Assembly (NCBI GenBank): GCA_937996825.1
Contig: CALKUJ010000020.1
Coordinates: 1-13,144 of the forward strand
Origin: an uncultured Polynucleobacter sp.
Lineage (GTDB): Bacteria > Pseudomonadota > Gammaproteobacteria > Burkholderiales > Burkholderiaceae
Length of the DNA: 13,144 nt
Reading direction: 5' to 3'
Below are positions 1 to 7,180 of this stretch, one piece after another. The notes beneath the pieces are model-generated. The model searched no databases, was not told where the DNA came from, and saw only the letters and a list, made by a program, of their open reading frames with translations. Position numbers and translations under genes: made by a program. How positions within the stretch are numbered: the stretch's first letter is position 1; each line of letters begins with the position of its first letter.

Positions 1-1465
1 ATCTGGTAAGTTCGTCTGCTGACTTTACGCCAGCAGCAACTTCGTTGATCAAAACGATTTGGTCAATGAACCACGGGTCGATCTTCGTTGACTCAAAGAC
101 CTCTTCGACCGAGGCGCCTGCGCGAAGCGCCTGCTGAACATTTACGATACGACCGTCGGTTGGAACCTTGATTAGCTCAAGCAAGCTTGCCTTGTCGCCC
201 GGAATCGCTCCCCAGTGGAATGATGAGCCGCGACGCTCGAGTGAACGAAGGGCCTTCTGCAGGGCCTGGCTGTAGTTTCGGCCGATGGCCATCGCCTCGC
301 CGACGGACTTCATGGTCGTAGTCAGCGTTGGATCTGCCGCTGGGAACTTCTCAAACGCAAAGCGTGGAATCTTTGTAACTACATAGTCAATTGATGGCTC
401 AAATGAGGCTGGTGTAGCGCCGCCAGTAATGTCATTTTTGAGTTCATCCAGTGTGTAGCCGACTGCAAGCTTGGCTGCAATCTTGGCGATTGGGAAGCCG
501 GTAGCCTTCGATGCGAGCGCGGATGAACGGCTGACTCGCGGATTCATCTCGATGACAATCATGCGACCATCTATTGGATTGATCGAGAACTGGACATTCG
601 AGCCACCAGTATCAACACCAATTTCACGTAATACCGCAATCGAAGCGTTTCGCAAAATTTGATACTCTTTATCCGTCAAAGTTTGCGCTGGAGCAACGGT
701 AATGGAGTCGCCAGTATGAACACCCATCGGATCTAAGTTTTCAATCGAGCAAACAATGATGCAGTTGTCTTTGCGGTCACGCACCACTTCCATCTCGTAT
801 TCTTTCCAGCCCAAGAGAGACTCTTCAATCAGAAGCTCACGTGTTGGAGAAAGATCTAGACCACGTTTACAAATTTCTTCAAATTCTTCACGGTTATAAG
901 CAATACCGCCACCTGAACCACCCATCGTGAAAGATGGACGAATGATCACAGGGTAACCAGAACTACCCGTTTCAGCCATGATCTGCTGTTGTACTGCATT
1001 GGCTTCTTCTAAAGAATGAGCAATGCCAGACTTGGCTGAGCCAAGACCGATTTTGGTCATGGCTTCTTTGAACTTTTGACGATCTTCTGCTTTGTCGATG
1101 GCCTCTGGTGAAGCACCGATGAGCTCACAACCATATTTCTTTAAAACGCCATTTCTGTGCAAATCCAAGGCACAGTTCAAGGCAGTCTGACCACCCATGG
1201 TTGGCAAAATCGCATCTGGTTTTTCTTTAGCGATGATGCGCTCAACCACTTCCCAAGTGATCGGCTCGATGTAAGTCACATCAGCCATTTCTGGGTCAGT
1301 CATGATGGTCGCAGGATTGCTGTTCACCAAAATCACTTTATAACCTTCAGAACGCAATGCTTTACAAGCTTGCGCGCCTGAGTAGTCAAACTCACACGCT
1401 TGTCCAATCACGATTGGACCTGCGCCAATAATGAGGATACTTTTTATGTCGGTACGCTTAGGCAT
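1..1465 (-). CDS. carB: Carbamoyl-phosphate synthase large subunit, 5' part (about 488 of ~1075 residues)
   Basis: CarB uses the ammonia released by CarA, bicarbonate and two ATP to make carbamoyl phosphate for pyrimidine and arginine synthesis in the cytoplasm. Translating the minus strand from the ATG at 1463-1465 gives an uninterrupted frame to the window edge. The protein opens with the family start MPKRTDIKSILIIGAGPIVI and contains the first ATP-grasp domain, with RPSFTMGGSGGG near residue 170-185, HTGDSITVAPAQT, and VIEMNPRVSRSSALASKATG, where Glu306 and Asn308 are the likely metal ligands. The start lies 9 nt after the carA stop, so the two are co-transcribed. Residues 1 to ~288 look betaproteobacterial, while residues after ~295 look actinobacterial (for example PTDGRIVNVQQALRAGASVE and IDPWFIDQIVLINEV). 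Base composition changes at the same place. The gene identity is certain; its integrity as one natural gene is not. Confidence 0.95.
   Translation of the reverse strand, partial: MPKRTDIKSILIIGAGPIVIGQACEFDYSGAQACKALRSEGYKVILVNSNPATIMTDPEMADVTYIEPITWEVVERIIAKEKPDAILPTMGGQTALNCALDLHRNGVLKKYGCELIGASPEAIDKAEDRQKFKEAMTKIGLGSAKSGIAHSLEEANAVQQQIMAETGSSGYPVIIRPSFTMGGSGGGIAYNREEFEEICKRGLDLSPTRELLIEESLLGWKEYEMEVVRDRKDNCIIVCSIENLDPMGVHTGDSITVAPAQTLTDKEYQILRNASIAVLREIGVDTGGSNVQFSINPIDGRMIVIEMNPRVSRSSALASKATGFPIAKIAAKLAVGYTLDELKNDITGGATPASFEPSIDYVVTKIPRFAFEKFPAADPTLTTTMKSVGEAMAIGRNYSQALQKALRSLERRGSSFHWGAIPGDKASLLELIKVPTDGRIVNVQQALRAGASVEEVFESTKIDPWFIDQIVLINEVAAGVKSADELTR
560..620. other. Composition and phylogenetic breakpoint inside carB
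   Basis: By hand count bases 1-600 are about 53-54% G+C and 601-1200 about 46%. In carB codons encoded above ~605, lysine is 13 AAA to 4 AAG; below it, 1 AAA to 11 AAG. Glycine moves from mostly GGT to mostly GGC. The switch lies next to the strongly conserved TGGSNVQFS and VIEMNPRVSRSS segments, where unrelated carB genes are most alike in DNA, which suits either homologous recombination or a k-mer joining error in metagenome assembly. The exact crossover cannot be placed by eye to better than a few dozen bases. Confidence 0.75.
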
Positions 1466-1474
1466 TCGTCAATC

Positions 1475-2638
1475 TCACATCAATTTAATAAAGCGATCAA
1501 ACAAGTACGCAATGTCATGCGGACCAGGTGATGCCTCTGGGTGACCTTGGAAACAAAAAGCTGGCTTATCAGTCCAAGCCAATCCTTGTAATGAACCATC
1601 AAACAAAGACACGTGCGTTGGTCTTACATTTGCTGGCAATGTTGCTGCATCCACAGCAAAGCCGTGGTTTTGTGACGTGATCACCACACGACCATCATCC
1701 AAGTCTTTGACTGGATGATTCGCGCCATGATGACCGAATTTCATTTTGAGAGTTTTAGCGCCCGCAGCCAGACCCATGATCTGATGACCCAAGCAAATAC
1801 CAAAGGTTGGAATGCCTTTATCAATGATGGTTTTAGCTGCCGCGATAGCGTAATCACATGGCTCAGGATCTCCTGGACCGTTTGAGAAAAACACGCCATC
1901 TGGTTTCATGGCCAAGACATCAGCAGCTGAAGTTTTGGCAGGCACCACCGTGATTTTGCAACCGCGCTCGGTGAGCATGCGCAAGATATTGCGCTTCACA
2001 CCAAAGTCATATGCCACCACGTGTTTGAGTGGTTTTTCCAATTTCTTAAATCCTGGCTTGCCGTGATCAGCATTGAGACCCCACTCACCCTCGGTCCATT
2101 CATAGCTTGAAGCTGTGGTCACCACTTGTGCCAAATCCAAACCAGCCATGCCTGGGAAGCCCTTGGCTGCAGCCAATGCTTTTTCAGTCAGAGCAGCGAT
2201 CGTGTCACCGACCTTGCCAGTCACAATCGCGCCTGGCTGCGCACCCTTGTCACGCAAAATGCGTGTCAATTTACGTGTATCAATACCAGCGATACCAACC
2301 ACGTTTTCGCCAGTCAAATAATCACTCAAGGTTTTTTCAGAGCGGAAGTTTGAAGCAATCAATGAGAGGTCTTTGATGATCAAACCAGCTGCGTAGATTT
2401 TGCTAGATTCGCAATCTTGTTGATTCACACCCACATTACCAATGTGTGGATAGGTCAAGGTCACGATTTGACGTGTGTAACTTGGATCAGTGAGGATTTC
2501 TTGATAACCAGTCAAGGCTGTGTTGAAAACAACCTCACCAGCGGATTGCCCAACAGCACCAATGCTGTAGCCTGGAAAAATGGTTCCATCGGCAAGAGCC
2601 AAAACTGCTGGGGGTAAAGAAGGAATTAGTGGCAGCAA
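1475..2638 (-). CDS. carA: Carbamoyl-phosphate synthase small subunit (glutamine amidotransferase)
   Basis: CarA hydrolyses glutamine and passes ammonia through a tunnel to CarB. The N-terminal CarA domain (about residues 5-140) is followed by a class I glutamine amidotransferase domain with the nucleophile Cys282 in FGICLGHQ and the catalytic His366 and Glu368 in FQGHPEASPGP. I chose the TTG at 2636-2638, which gives 387 residues beginning (M)LPLIPSLPPAVLALADG. It is preceded by GGAG seven nt upstream, and the resulting length and N-terminus fit beta/gammaproteobacterial CarA. An in-frame ATG at 2672-2674 would add 12 residues (MCRMAAGLWRIP) without a usable Shine-Dalgarno and with no family resemblance. 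The gene is first in the carAB operon, behind a leader of about 125 nt. Confidence 0.95.
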   Translation of the reverse strand: MLPLIPSLPPAVLALADGTIFPGYSIGAVGQSAGEVVFNTALTGYQEILTDPSYTRQIVTLTYPHIGNVGVNQQDCESSKIYAAGLIIKDLSLIASNFRSEKTLSDYLTGENVVGIAGIDTRKLTRILRDKGAQPGAIVTGKVGDTIAALTEKALAAAKGFPGMAGLDLAQVVTTASSYEWTEGEWGLNADHGKPGFKKLEKPLKHVVAYDFGVKRNILRMLTERGCKITVVPAKTSAADVLAMKPDGVFFSNGPGDPEPCDYAIAAAKTIIDKGIPTFGICLGHQIMGLAAGAKTLKMKFGHHGANHPVKDLDDGRVVITSQNHGFAVDAATLPANVRPTHVSLFDGSLQGLAWTDKPAFCFQGHPEASPGPHDIAYLFDRFIKLM

Positions 2639-2763
2639 AGGTATTCTCCAAAGCCCTGCTGCCATCCGACACATCCCTCATCCGGAAAAGACACCTCCGG
2701 TCTGAGAATTTTCGGGAGGTATATGTGTCTTTAAGCGCTAGGGCAAGTATCTAATAATTTAAC
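2639..2763 (-). promoter_or_regulatory. carA 5' leader with competing stem structures
   Basis: The inferred transcript leader contains a long-range pairing. In RNA sense GACACAT (2729-2723) plus CCTC (2719-2716) can pair with GAGG (2679-2676) plus ATGTGTC (2674-2668), 11 pairs with a small internal loop. Two inner alternatives compete: GGAGGTGTC (2698-2690) can pair with the same GACA...CCTCC strand, and two CCGG blocks (2700-2697 and 2685-2682) can pair with each other. The downstream arm contains an unused AUG and ends about 16 nt before the GGAG that serves the TTG start. No U-tract follows the stems, so translational rather than terminator-type control is the more natural reading. No known riboswitch class was recognised. 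Confidence 0.45.
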
Positions 2764-2769
2764 TAAGAG

Positions 2770-2805
2770 ATTATACCTTACTGAGGGTCTTTGACCTGAT
2801 TTGAC
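2770..2805 (-). promoter_or_regulatory. Probable carAB promoter with a 10-bp-spaced direct repeat
   Basis: A perfect -10 hexamer TATAAT is read on the minus strand at 2775-2770, with a start predicted near 2763. No good -35 lies 16-18 bp upstream (CAGGTC or neighbours). Instead TTTGAC occurs twice on the plus strand, at 2790-2795 and 2800-2805, exactly one helical turn apart and covering the -35 position. This suggests an activator- or repressor-controlled promoter. The regulator cannot be named from sequence. Confidence 0.5.
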
Positions 2806-2821
2806 TCAACTGACACAAATG

Positions 2822-2847
2822 AAAATAGGGGATAAATCCCCTATTTT
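2822..2847 (-). terminator. Intrinsic terminator downstream of prpE
   Basis: AAAATAGGGGAT at 2822-2833 and ATCCCCTATTTT at 2836-2847 are perfect 12-bp complements around AA, so a stable GC-cored stem is flanked by A and U runs on both strands. It lies about 80 nt after the prpE stop and ahead of the carA promoter, so it should end prpE transcription. Symmetry would let it work in both directions. Confidence 0.85.
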
Positions 2848-2867
2848 TCAATTACTTAGATTGTCTT

Positions 2868-2901
2868 AACAGTTGTGCTACATCTTCCCTTTGCAACTGT
2901 T
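2868..2901. repeat. 8-bp inverted repeat in the prpE 3' untranslated region
   Basis: AACAGTTG (2868-2875) and CAACTGTT (2894-2901) are perfect inverted copies separated by 18 bp. Between this repeat and the prpE stop there is also a small GCTT-GAAA-AAGC hairpin on the minus strand (about 2909-2920). Together with the terminator at 2822-2847 these make the ~100-nt prpE trailer well structured. The stretch 2639-2924 between prpE and carA holds only these elements plus the carA promoter and leader; no further gene is seen. Confidence 0.5.
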
Positions 2902-2924
2902 TTAACTGAGCTTTTTCAAGCCTA

Positions 2925-4802
2925 TCAAGCAGCCGTGAACAATGCTTTGATTTGAGCCAAAACACTTTGGTCATCCAAGGTGCTCAAGTCACCTGGATCA
3001 CGGCCTTCAGCCACTGCTTGCAAGGCACGACGCACAATCTTGCCTGAACGTGTTTTTGGCAATGCTGCCACCACGTACACGCGCGCAGGTCTTGCCACCG
3101 CACCCAATTGAGAATCAACGGTTTTCAGAATCTCTGCTTCCAAATTAGCCGTGTTACTTGAATCTTTAGCGATGGCAAAACCAACCGCCACTTGACCCTT
3201 CAACTTGTCAGCAATACCAACGACCGCAACTTCAGCCACGTTTGGATGACTTGAGATGCTCTCTTCAATCTCACGGGTTCCAAGACGATGGCCCGCAACG
3301 TTGATCACGTCATCGGTGCGGCCCAAGATAAAGAAGTAACCATCCTTATCTTTGATACCCCAGTCAAAGGTTGAATAAACCATCTTGCCTGGCACAGTCT
3401 CCCAATAAGTTTTTACGAAACGCGCATCGTCACCCCAAACAGTTTGCATACATCCTGGAGGCAATGGTCCTTCGATGGCAATCACACCTTTTTGATCAGC
3501 ACCTAATTCAGCACCAGTGGCGTCATCCAAAAGCTTCATGTTGTAACCGTAAACAGGAACGCCAGGTGAACCAAACTTATGAGGCATCACTTCAATACCG
3601 CGCTGTAAAGCAAGCATTGGCCAACCAGTTTCTGTTTGCCAGTAGTTATCAACGATCGGCTTGTTGATCGCGCCATGCAACCATGTCGCGGTTGGCTCAT
3701 CCAATGGCTCACCTGCTAAGAACACTGAGCGCAAAGTTGATAGATCGTATTTAGATAAGAATGCTGGATCTTGTTTTTTCAGAACACGAGCAGCTGTTGG
3801 CGCTGAGAACATCACTGATACTTTGTATTTCTCAACCAATTTCCACCAGATGCCTGCGTCAGGACGCAAAGGTGTGCCTTCATACATGATGGTTGCCATG
3901 CCATTGATCAATGGGCCATAGATGATGTAGCTGTGTCCAACCACCCAACCAATGTCTGAGGTTGTGAACATCGCTTCACCTGGCTGACCACCATAAATGT
4001 GACGCATGGATGAGGCCAATGCAACAGCATAACCACCAGTGTCACGCTGCACACCTTTTGGTTTACCAGTAGTACCAGATGTGTACAAAATGTAAGAAGG
4101 ATCAGTGGCATCTACCCACTCGCAAGGCACTTGAGCATCCATCACTTTGGCGCGCTCGGTCGCGTAATCCAAATCACGTCCTGCTACTTTGTTGTACTCG
4201 ACCAATTTGCGATCAATCAACAAAACTTTTTCTGGTTTGTGCGTTGATAAAGTAATCGCTTCATCTAACAATGGTTTGTATGGCACAGGCTTGCCACCAC
4301 GGGCACCTGCATCAGCCAAAATCACCATCTTTGGTTTGGCATCATCAATTCTGGAGGCCAAGCTGTGTGAGGCAAAACCACCAAACACCACAGAGTGGAT
4401 CGCGCCAAGACGAGCACACGCCAACATCGCGAAAGCAGCTTCAGCGACCATCGGCATATAAATCAATACGCGATCACCTTTGACAATGCCATGCGCTTTA
4501 AGAATCGCAGCCATGCGATTGACTTCTGTGTGAAGCTCTTTGAATGTGTATGTTTTTTCTTGATCAGTTTCTGTTGATACAGAAATCAAAGCTTGTTGGT
4601 CGCCACGGTCTTTTAAGTGACGATCTACAGCGTTATGACAAAGATTGATTTTGCCGCCGACATACCACTTTGCAAATGGAGGATTCTTGTAATCCAACAC
4701 TTTTTCAAAAGGCTTTTGCCATTCAACCAACTTAGCTTGCTCTGCCCAAAATCCCTCTGGATCTTTAATTGAGCGCTCGTGAAATGCCTTGTACGCCGAC
4801 AT
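2925..4802 (-). CDS. prpE: Propionyl-CoA synthetase (propionate-CoA ligase)
   Basis: This 625-residue cytoplasmic enzyme activates propionate to propionyl-CoA through propionyl-AMP, feeding the 2-methylcitrate cycle. The whole chain follows PrpE rather than Acs: FHERSIKDPEGFWAEQAKLV at the start, DAGARGGKPVPYK near 164-176, and length near the ~628 of enterobacterial PrpE instead of ~650 for Acs. ANL-family motifs are intact: the P-loop YTSGTTGKPKG (240-250), DNYWQTETGWP (385-395), Asp480 in TFDWGIKD, the hinge region GRTDDVINVAGHRLG (494-508) and the catalytic Lys588 in PKTRSGK, the usual target of regulatory acylation. The ATG is preceded by AGGGAGA at good spacing. No prpB, prpC or prpR is adjacent, so it appears to be a single-gene unit bounded by its own promoter region and terminator. 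A broader short-chain acyl specificity cannot be excluded. Confidence 0.93.
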   Translation of the reverse strand: MSAYKAFHERSIKDPEGFWAEQAKLVEWQKPFEKVLDYKNPPFAKWYVGGKINLCHNAVDRHLKDRGDQQALISVSTETDQEKTYTFKELHTEVNRMAAILKAHGIVKGDRVLIYMPMVAEAAFAMLACARLGAIHSVVFGGFASHSLASRIDDAKPKMVILADAGARGGKPVPYKPLLDEAITLSTHKPEKVLLIDRKLVEYNKVAGRDLDYATERAKVMDAQVPCEWVDATDPSYILYTSGTTGKPKGVQRDTGGYAVALASSMRHIYGGQPGEAMFTTSDIGWVVGHSYIIYGPLINGMATIMYEGTPLRPDAGIWWKLVEKYKVSVMFSAPTAARVLKKQDPAFLSKYDLSTLRSVFLAGEPLDEPTATWLHGAINKPIVDNYWQTETGWPMLALQRGIEVMPHKFGSPGVPVYGYNMKLLDDATGAELGADQKGVIAIEGPLPPGCMQTVWGDDARFVKTYWETVPGKMVYSTFDWGIKDKDGYFFILGRTDDVINVAGHRLGTREIEESISSHPNVAEVAVVGIADKLKGQVAVGFAIAKDSSNTANLEAEILKTVDSQLGAVARPARVYVVAALPKTRSGKIVRRALQAVAEGRDPGDLSTLDDQSVLAQIKALFTAA

Positions 4803-4837
4803 GTATCTCTCCCTGATAATTAGTCACTAATACTATA
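4803..4837 (-). promoter_or_regulatory. prpE promoter region with 13-bp palindrome
   Basis: A -10-like TATAGT is read at 4837-4832. Immediately downstream lies ATTAGTCACTAAT (4819-4831), a perfect 6-1-6 palindrome that would cover the transcription start, a typical position for a repressor site. The prpE ribosome site AGGGAGA follows at about 4814-4808. No convincing -35 was found. Operator function is inference only. Confidence 0.4.
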
Positions 4838-4935
4838 ACTGCAACAATGTGCAATGCCATACTGACTTACATCTGACACATCAGGGTTGACCCTAGTAAT
4901 AGGGCTTACACCAGCCAAAAAAAGACTAAAAATGC
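4838..4935. other. mltD-prpE intergenic stretch with small inverted repeats
   Basis: CTGACACATCAG (4873-4884, 4-bp arms) and CCCTAGTAATAGGG (4891-4904, 5-bp arms) are short inverted repeats. On the minus strand the mltD stop sits inside a tiny GCC-AACTA-GGC hairpin (4944-4934) followed by T-rich sequence, at best a weak terminator. No gene is seen here. Confidence 0.35.
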
Positions 4936-6354
4936 CTAGTTGGCTTTTTTCTCATTGGCAGCCACTTTGGAATCTGCTTGTGCTTTGGGCTTTGGTTTAG
5001 GTTTATTGGTGTTATTGGCTGTTTGCTTATTAGCGGATTGTTTATTGGCCGTTTTTTTACCGGTATTTTGAGCTGAGTTCTTTGGCTTGGCTTTGGCTGC
5101 CGCTTCTTTTTCCAACATCAATTTGCCAGCGTTATTCGCTAAGTGCTCAGCAACGTCTCCGACTTTGCCACCGCGCGGAATCAAGACCGTTGATCCAGCT
5201 TTGATCCTCATTCCTTTAGGAATGTTGTTGATTTGTCTTACCTGATTAGCATCCACATTCAAGCGCGTAGCCAACTGTTCAACAGTTTCTCGATTGGCCA
5301 CCCTGACCGCTGTCCAGGAAGACAGGCGCCCCGTGTATTGCAAGAGATTTTCTTGAAAAGATTCAGCACGCCCGAAAGGCAATAAGATTTGTGGGTCACT
5401 CGCCCCCAGGATCACTGGCTTATTGAACGATGGATTCATGGCTCTGAATTCTTCCACCGTCATACGAGCAAATTGAGCAGCCAAATCAACATCAATATCT
5501 TTTTGCGTGGTGACGATCACAAAGTATGGGTGGTTTTCTAATTTTGGCAATGTCAGTCCGTATGACATAGGATCAGCCACAATTTTTTTCACAGCCAATA
5601 ATTTGGGCACGTAATTGCGCGTCTCATCGGGCATTTTTAAGCTGGCGTAATCGGTCGGTAGCTTTTGAGCTTGATTGCGCTTAATGGCTTTTGAAACATT
5701 ACCCTCACCCCAGTTATAAGCTGCCAAGGCTAATTCCCAGTCACCAAACATTCTGTACAAGCGTTGCAAGTAATCAAGGGCAGCATCCGTTGACTGAATC
5801 ACATCACGACGTTCATCACGAAAGACGTTTTGAGTTAACTTGAAGTCCTTGCCAGTTGCAGGCATGAATTGCCACATACCAGAGGCCTTGGCGCGTGAGA
5901 AAGCTTCAGGATTAAAAGCACTCTCAATAAAAGGTAAAAGCGCTAACTCCATCGGCATTTTGCGGCGCTCGACTTCTTCAACGATATAAAAAAGATAACG
6001 CGATGATCGCGACATCATGCGATCAACATAGTCGGGGCGATCGGCATACCATCTCACATGTTTGATCACCAAAGGACTATTGGAATCTTCAAACTCAAAG
6101 CCATCACGAATACGGTCCCAAAGATCGTTGTATGGAGCATCCAAGGCGCCCACAGAATCTTTATCAATATTGACCCTTGGAGCTTTACCAGATTTGTTGT
6201 ACTTGCCACTCTTAGCAACTTGCTTGTTTGAAGTTGAATCAGTCCAATCTTCACCCATGGTTGCACAGGCACTCAGAACTGAAGCCACCATGAAGATGGT
6301 CAGCAGTCGGAAGAGTCGCGAGAGTGAGAACAGACCCGAGTATCTTTGCATCAT
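4936..6354 (-). CDS. mltD: Membrane-bound lytic murein transglycosylase D, LysM-containing lipoprotein
   Basis: MltD cleaves the beta-1,4 bond between N-acetylmuramic acid and N-acetylglucosamine in the periplasm, leaving 1,6-anhydromuramic ends. I use the ATG at 6354-6352, which overlaps the gloB stop as ATGA; an in-frame ATG at 6375 adds seven residues. Numbered from 6354 (472 aa), a signal sequence ends in the lipobox LSAC with Cys30 as lipidation site. The SLT domain spans about 95-255 with catalytic Glu144 in LLPFIESAFNP, GMWQFMPATG, and AAYNWGEGNV. A degenerate LysM-like segment (about 275-330) and a clearer LysM (about 346-393) bind peptidoglycan. The last ~55 residues are low-complexity Lys/Asn/Ala/Gln/Pro. 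The gene follows gloB in a translationally coupled pair, as mltD also neighbours gloB in E. coli. Confidence 0.93.
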   Translation of the reverse strand: MMQRYSGLFSLSRLFRLLTIFMVASVLSACATMGEDWTDSTSNKQVAKSGKYNKSGKAPRVNIDKDSVGALDAPYNDLWDRIRDGFEFEDSNSPLVIKHVRWYADRPDYVDRMMSRSSRYLFYIVEEVERRKMPMELALLPFIESAFNPEAFSRAKASGMWQFMPATGKDFKLTQNVFRDERRDVIQSTDAALDYLQRLYRMFGDWELALAAYNWGEGNVSKAIKRNQAQKLPTDYASLKMPDETRNYVPKLLAVKKIVADPMSYGLTLPKLENHPYFVIVTTQKDIDVDLAAQFARMTVEEFRAMNPSFNKPVILGASDPQILLPFGRAESFQENLLQYTGRLSSWTAVRVANRETVEQLATRLNVDANQVRQINNIPKGMRIKAGSTVLIPRGGKVGDVAEHLANNAGKLMLEKEAAAKAKPKNSAQNTGKKTANKQSANKQTANNTNKPKPKPKAQADSKVAANEKKAN

Positions 6355-7166
6355 GCTTTGAAGGTATCTTTCCATGAACGCAAATGCGCAAACACCGTCA
6401 CTGGGTCAGTATCTTTTATAGCTTGATGTTGTTTGACTGATTCAATCACGCTTGCTTCTTCACACCTTAAAAATGGGTTCACACTTTTTTCATGCGCCAC
6501 GGTTGTTGGCACCGTGGGCACACCTTGCTTGCGCATAGCTTGGGCTGTTTCTTGCCAAGCCAATAAATCTTTATTTTGAGGCTCTACAGCCAAGGCGAAT
6601 TTTATATTAGATAAGGTGTATTCATGTGCGCAGTGCACCAATGTTTGATCTGGTAAGTTTTTTAACTTACTGAGCGAATCCACCATTTGGGCAGGAGTAC
6701 CCTCAAACAAGCGTCCACAGCCTGTGGCAAACAATGTGTCGCCACAAAATACGTGTTGTTGATGACCAGTATTTAAATAGAAAGCGATGTGGCCTGCGGT
6801 GTGGCCTGGCACATCCAATACGGTGAATACGGATGCAGGACTTGCAATTGAAACAATGTCAGATTCAATCAATCGCTCAGTTACCACAGCAATATCTTCA
6901 TGGGCAGGTCCATAGACCACTGGTTTTGCAAGCCCCTGCGATGCGCACCAAGCCAACAAATTAGCCACACCACCGATGTGGTCAGCGTGATGATGGGTGA
7001 TTAGAATGGTGGTCAGTGTTAAATGATGTTCTGTGAGGTATTGAATCACTGGCGCAGCATCACCAGGATCAACAACTACGGCACAATGCTTATCGGAAAT
7101 TAACCAAATATAGTTATCGTCATAAGCTGCAATTGAACGAACTTGCAATAAATTGTCATCAGGCAT
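6351..7166 (-). CDS. gloB: Hydroxyacylglutathione hydrolase (glyoxalase II)
   Basis: GloB hydrolyses S-D-lactoylglutathione to D-lactate and glutathione, the second step of methylglyoxal detoxification. It is a metallo-beta-lactamase fold enzyme. Numbered from the ATG at 7166-7164 (271 aa), the metal ligands are visible as THHHADH with His58, His60, Asp62 and His63, then His122 in PGHTAGH, Asp143 in FCGDTLF, and His181 in CAHEYT. The C-terminal glyoxalase II segment with NPFLR (230-234) separates it from other hydrolases of the fold. A GTG at 7178-7176 would add four residues; neither start has a clear Shine-Dalgarno. Its stop TGA overlaps the mltD ATG, implying coupled translation. It diverges from the methyltransferase gene with about 14 bp between start codons. 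Confidence 0.93.
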   Translation of the reverse strand: MPDDNLLQVRSIAAYDDNYIWLISDKHCAVVVDPGDAAPVIQYLTEHHLTLTTILITHHHADHIGGVANLLAWCASQGLAKPVVYGPAHEDIAVVTERLIESDIVSIASPASVFTVLDVPGHTAGHIAFYLNTGHQQHVFCGDTLFATGCGRLFEGTPAQMVDSLSKLKNLPDQTLVHCAHEYTLSNIKFALAVEPQNKDLLAWQETAQAMRKQGVPTVPTTVAHEKSVNPFLRCEEASVIESVKQHQAIKDTDPVTVFAHLRSWKDTFKA

Positions 7167-7171
7167 AGAAA
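7143..7171 (+). promoter_or_regulatory. Possible promoter for the methyltransferase-rnhA pair, inside gloB
   Basis: TTGCAA (7143-7148) and TAGAAA (7166-7171) are separated by 17 bp on the plus strand. A start would fall at about 7178, only a few bases before the ATG at 7181, and no Shine-Dalgarno precedes that ATG. A nearly leaderless message is therefore possible, but both hexamers are imperfect. Confidence 0.25.
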
Positions 7172-7180
7172 TAACCACTT

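Noticed and set aside
1..1465. Frameshift or truncation of carB at the composition switch
   Set aside because: Translation is open and conserved motifs continue in frame through the breakpoint; only its origin changes.
3371..3921. Plus-strand open frames opposite prpE
   Set aside because: They lie in other frames of a well-conserved enzyme gene and have no start signals or family features.
4838..4865. Sigma-54 (-24/-12) promoter for prpE from TGGCA and TTGCA on the minus strand
   Set aside because: The GG and GC dinucleotides are 14 or 4 bp apart, not the required 10.
4934..4944. Intrinsic terminator at the mltD stop
   Set aside because: Only a 3-bp GCC/GGC stem with a mismatch before the A/T runs; too weak to call.
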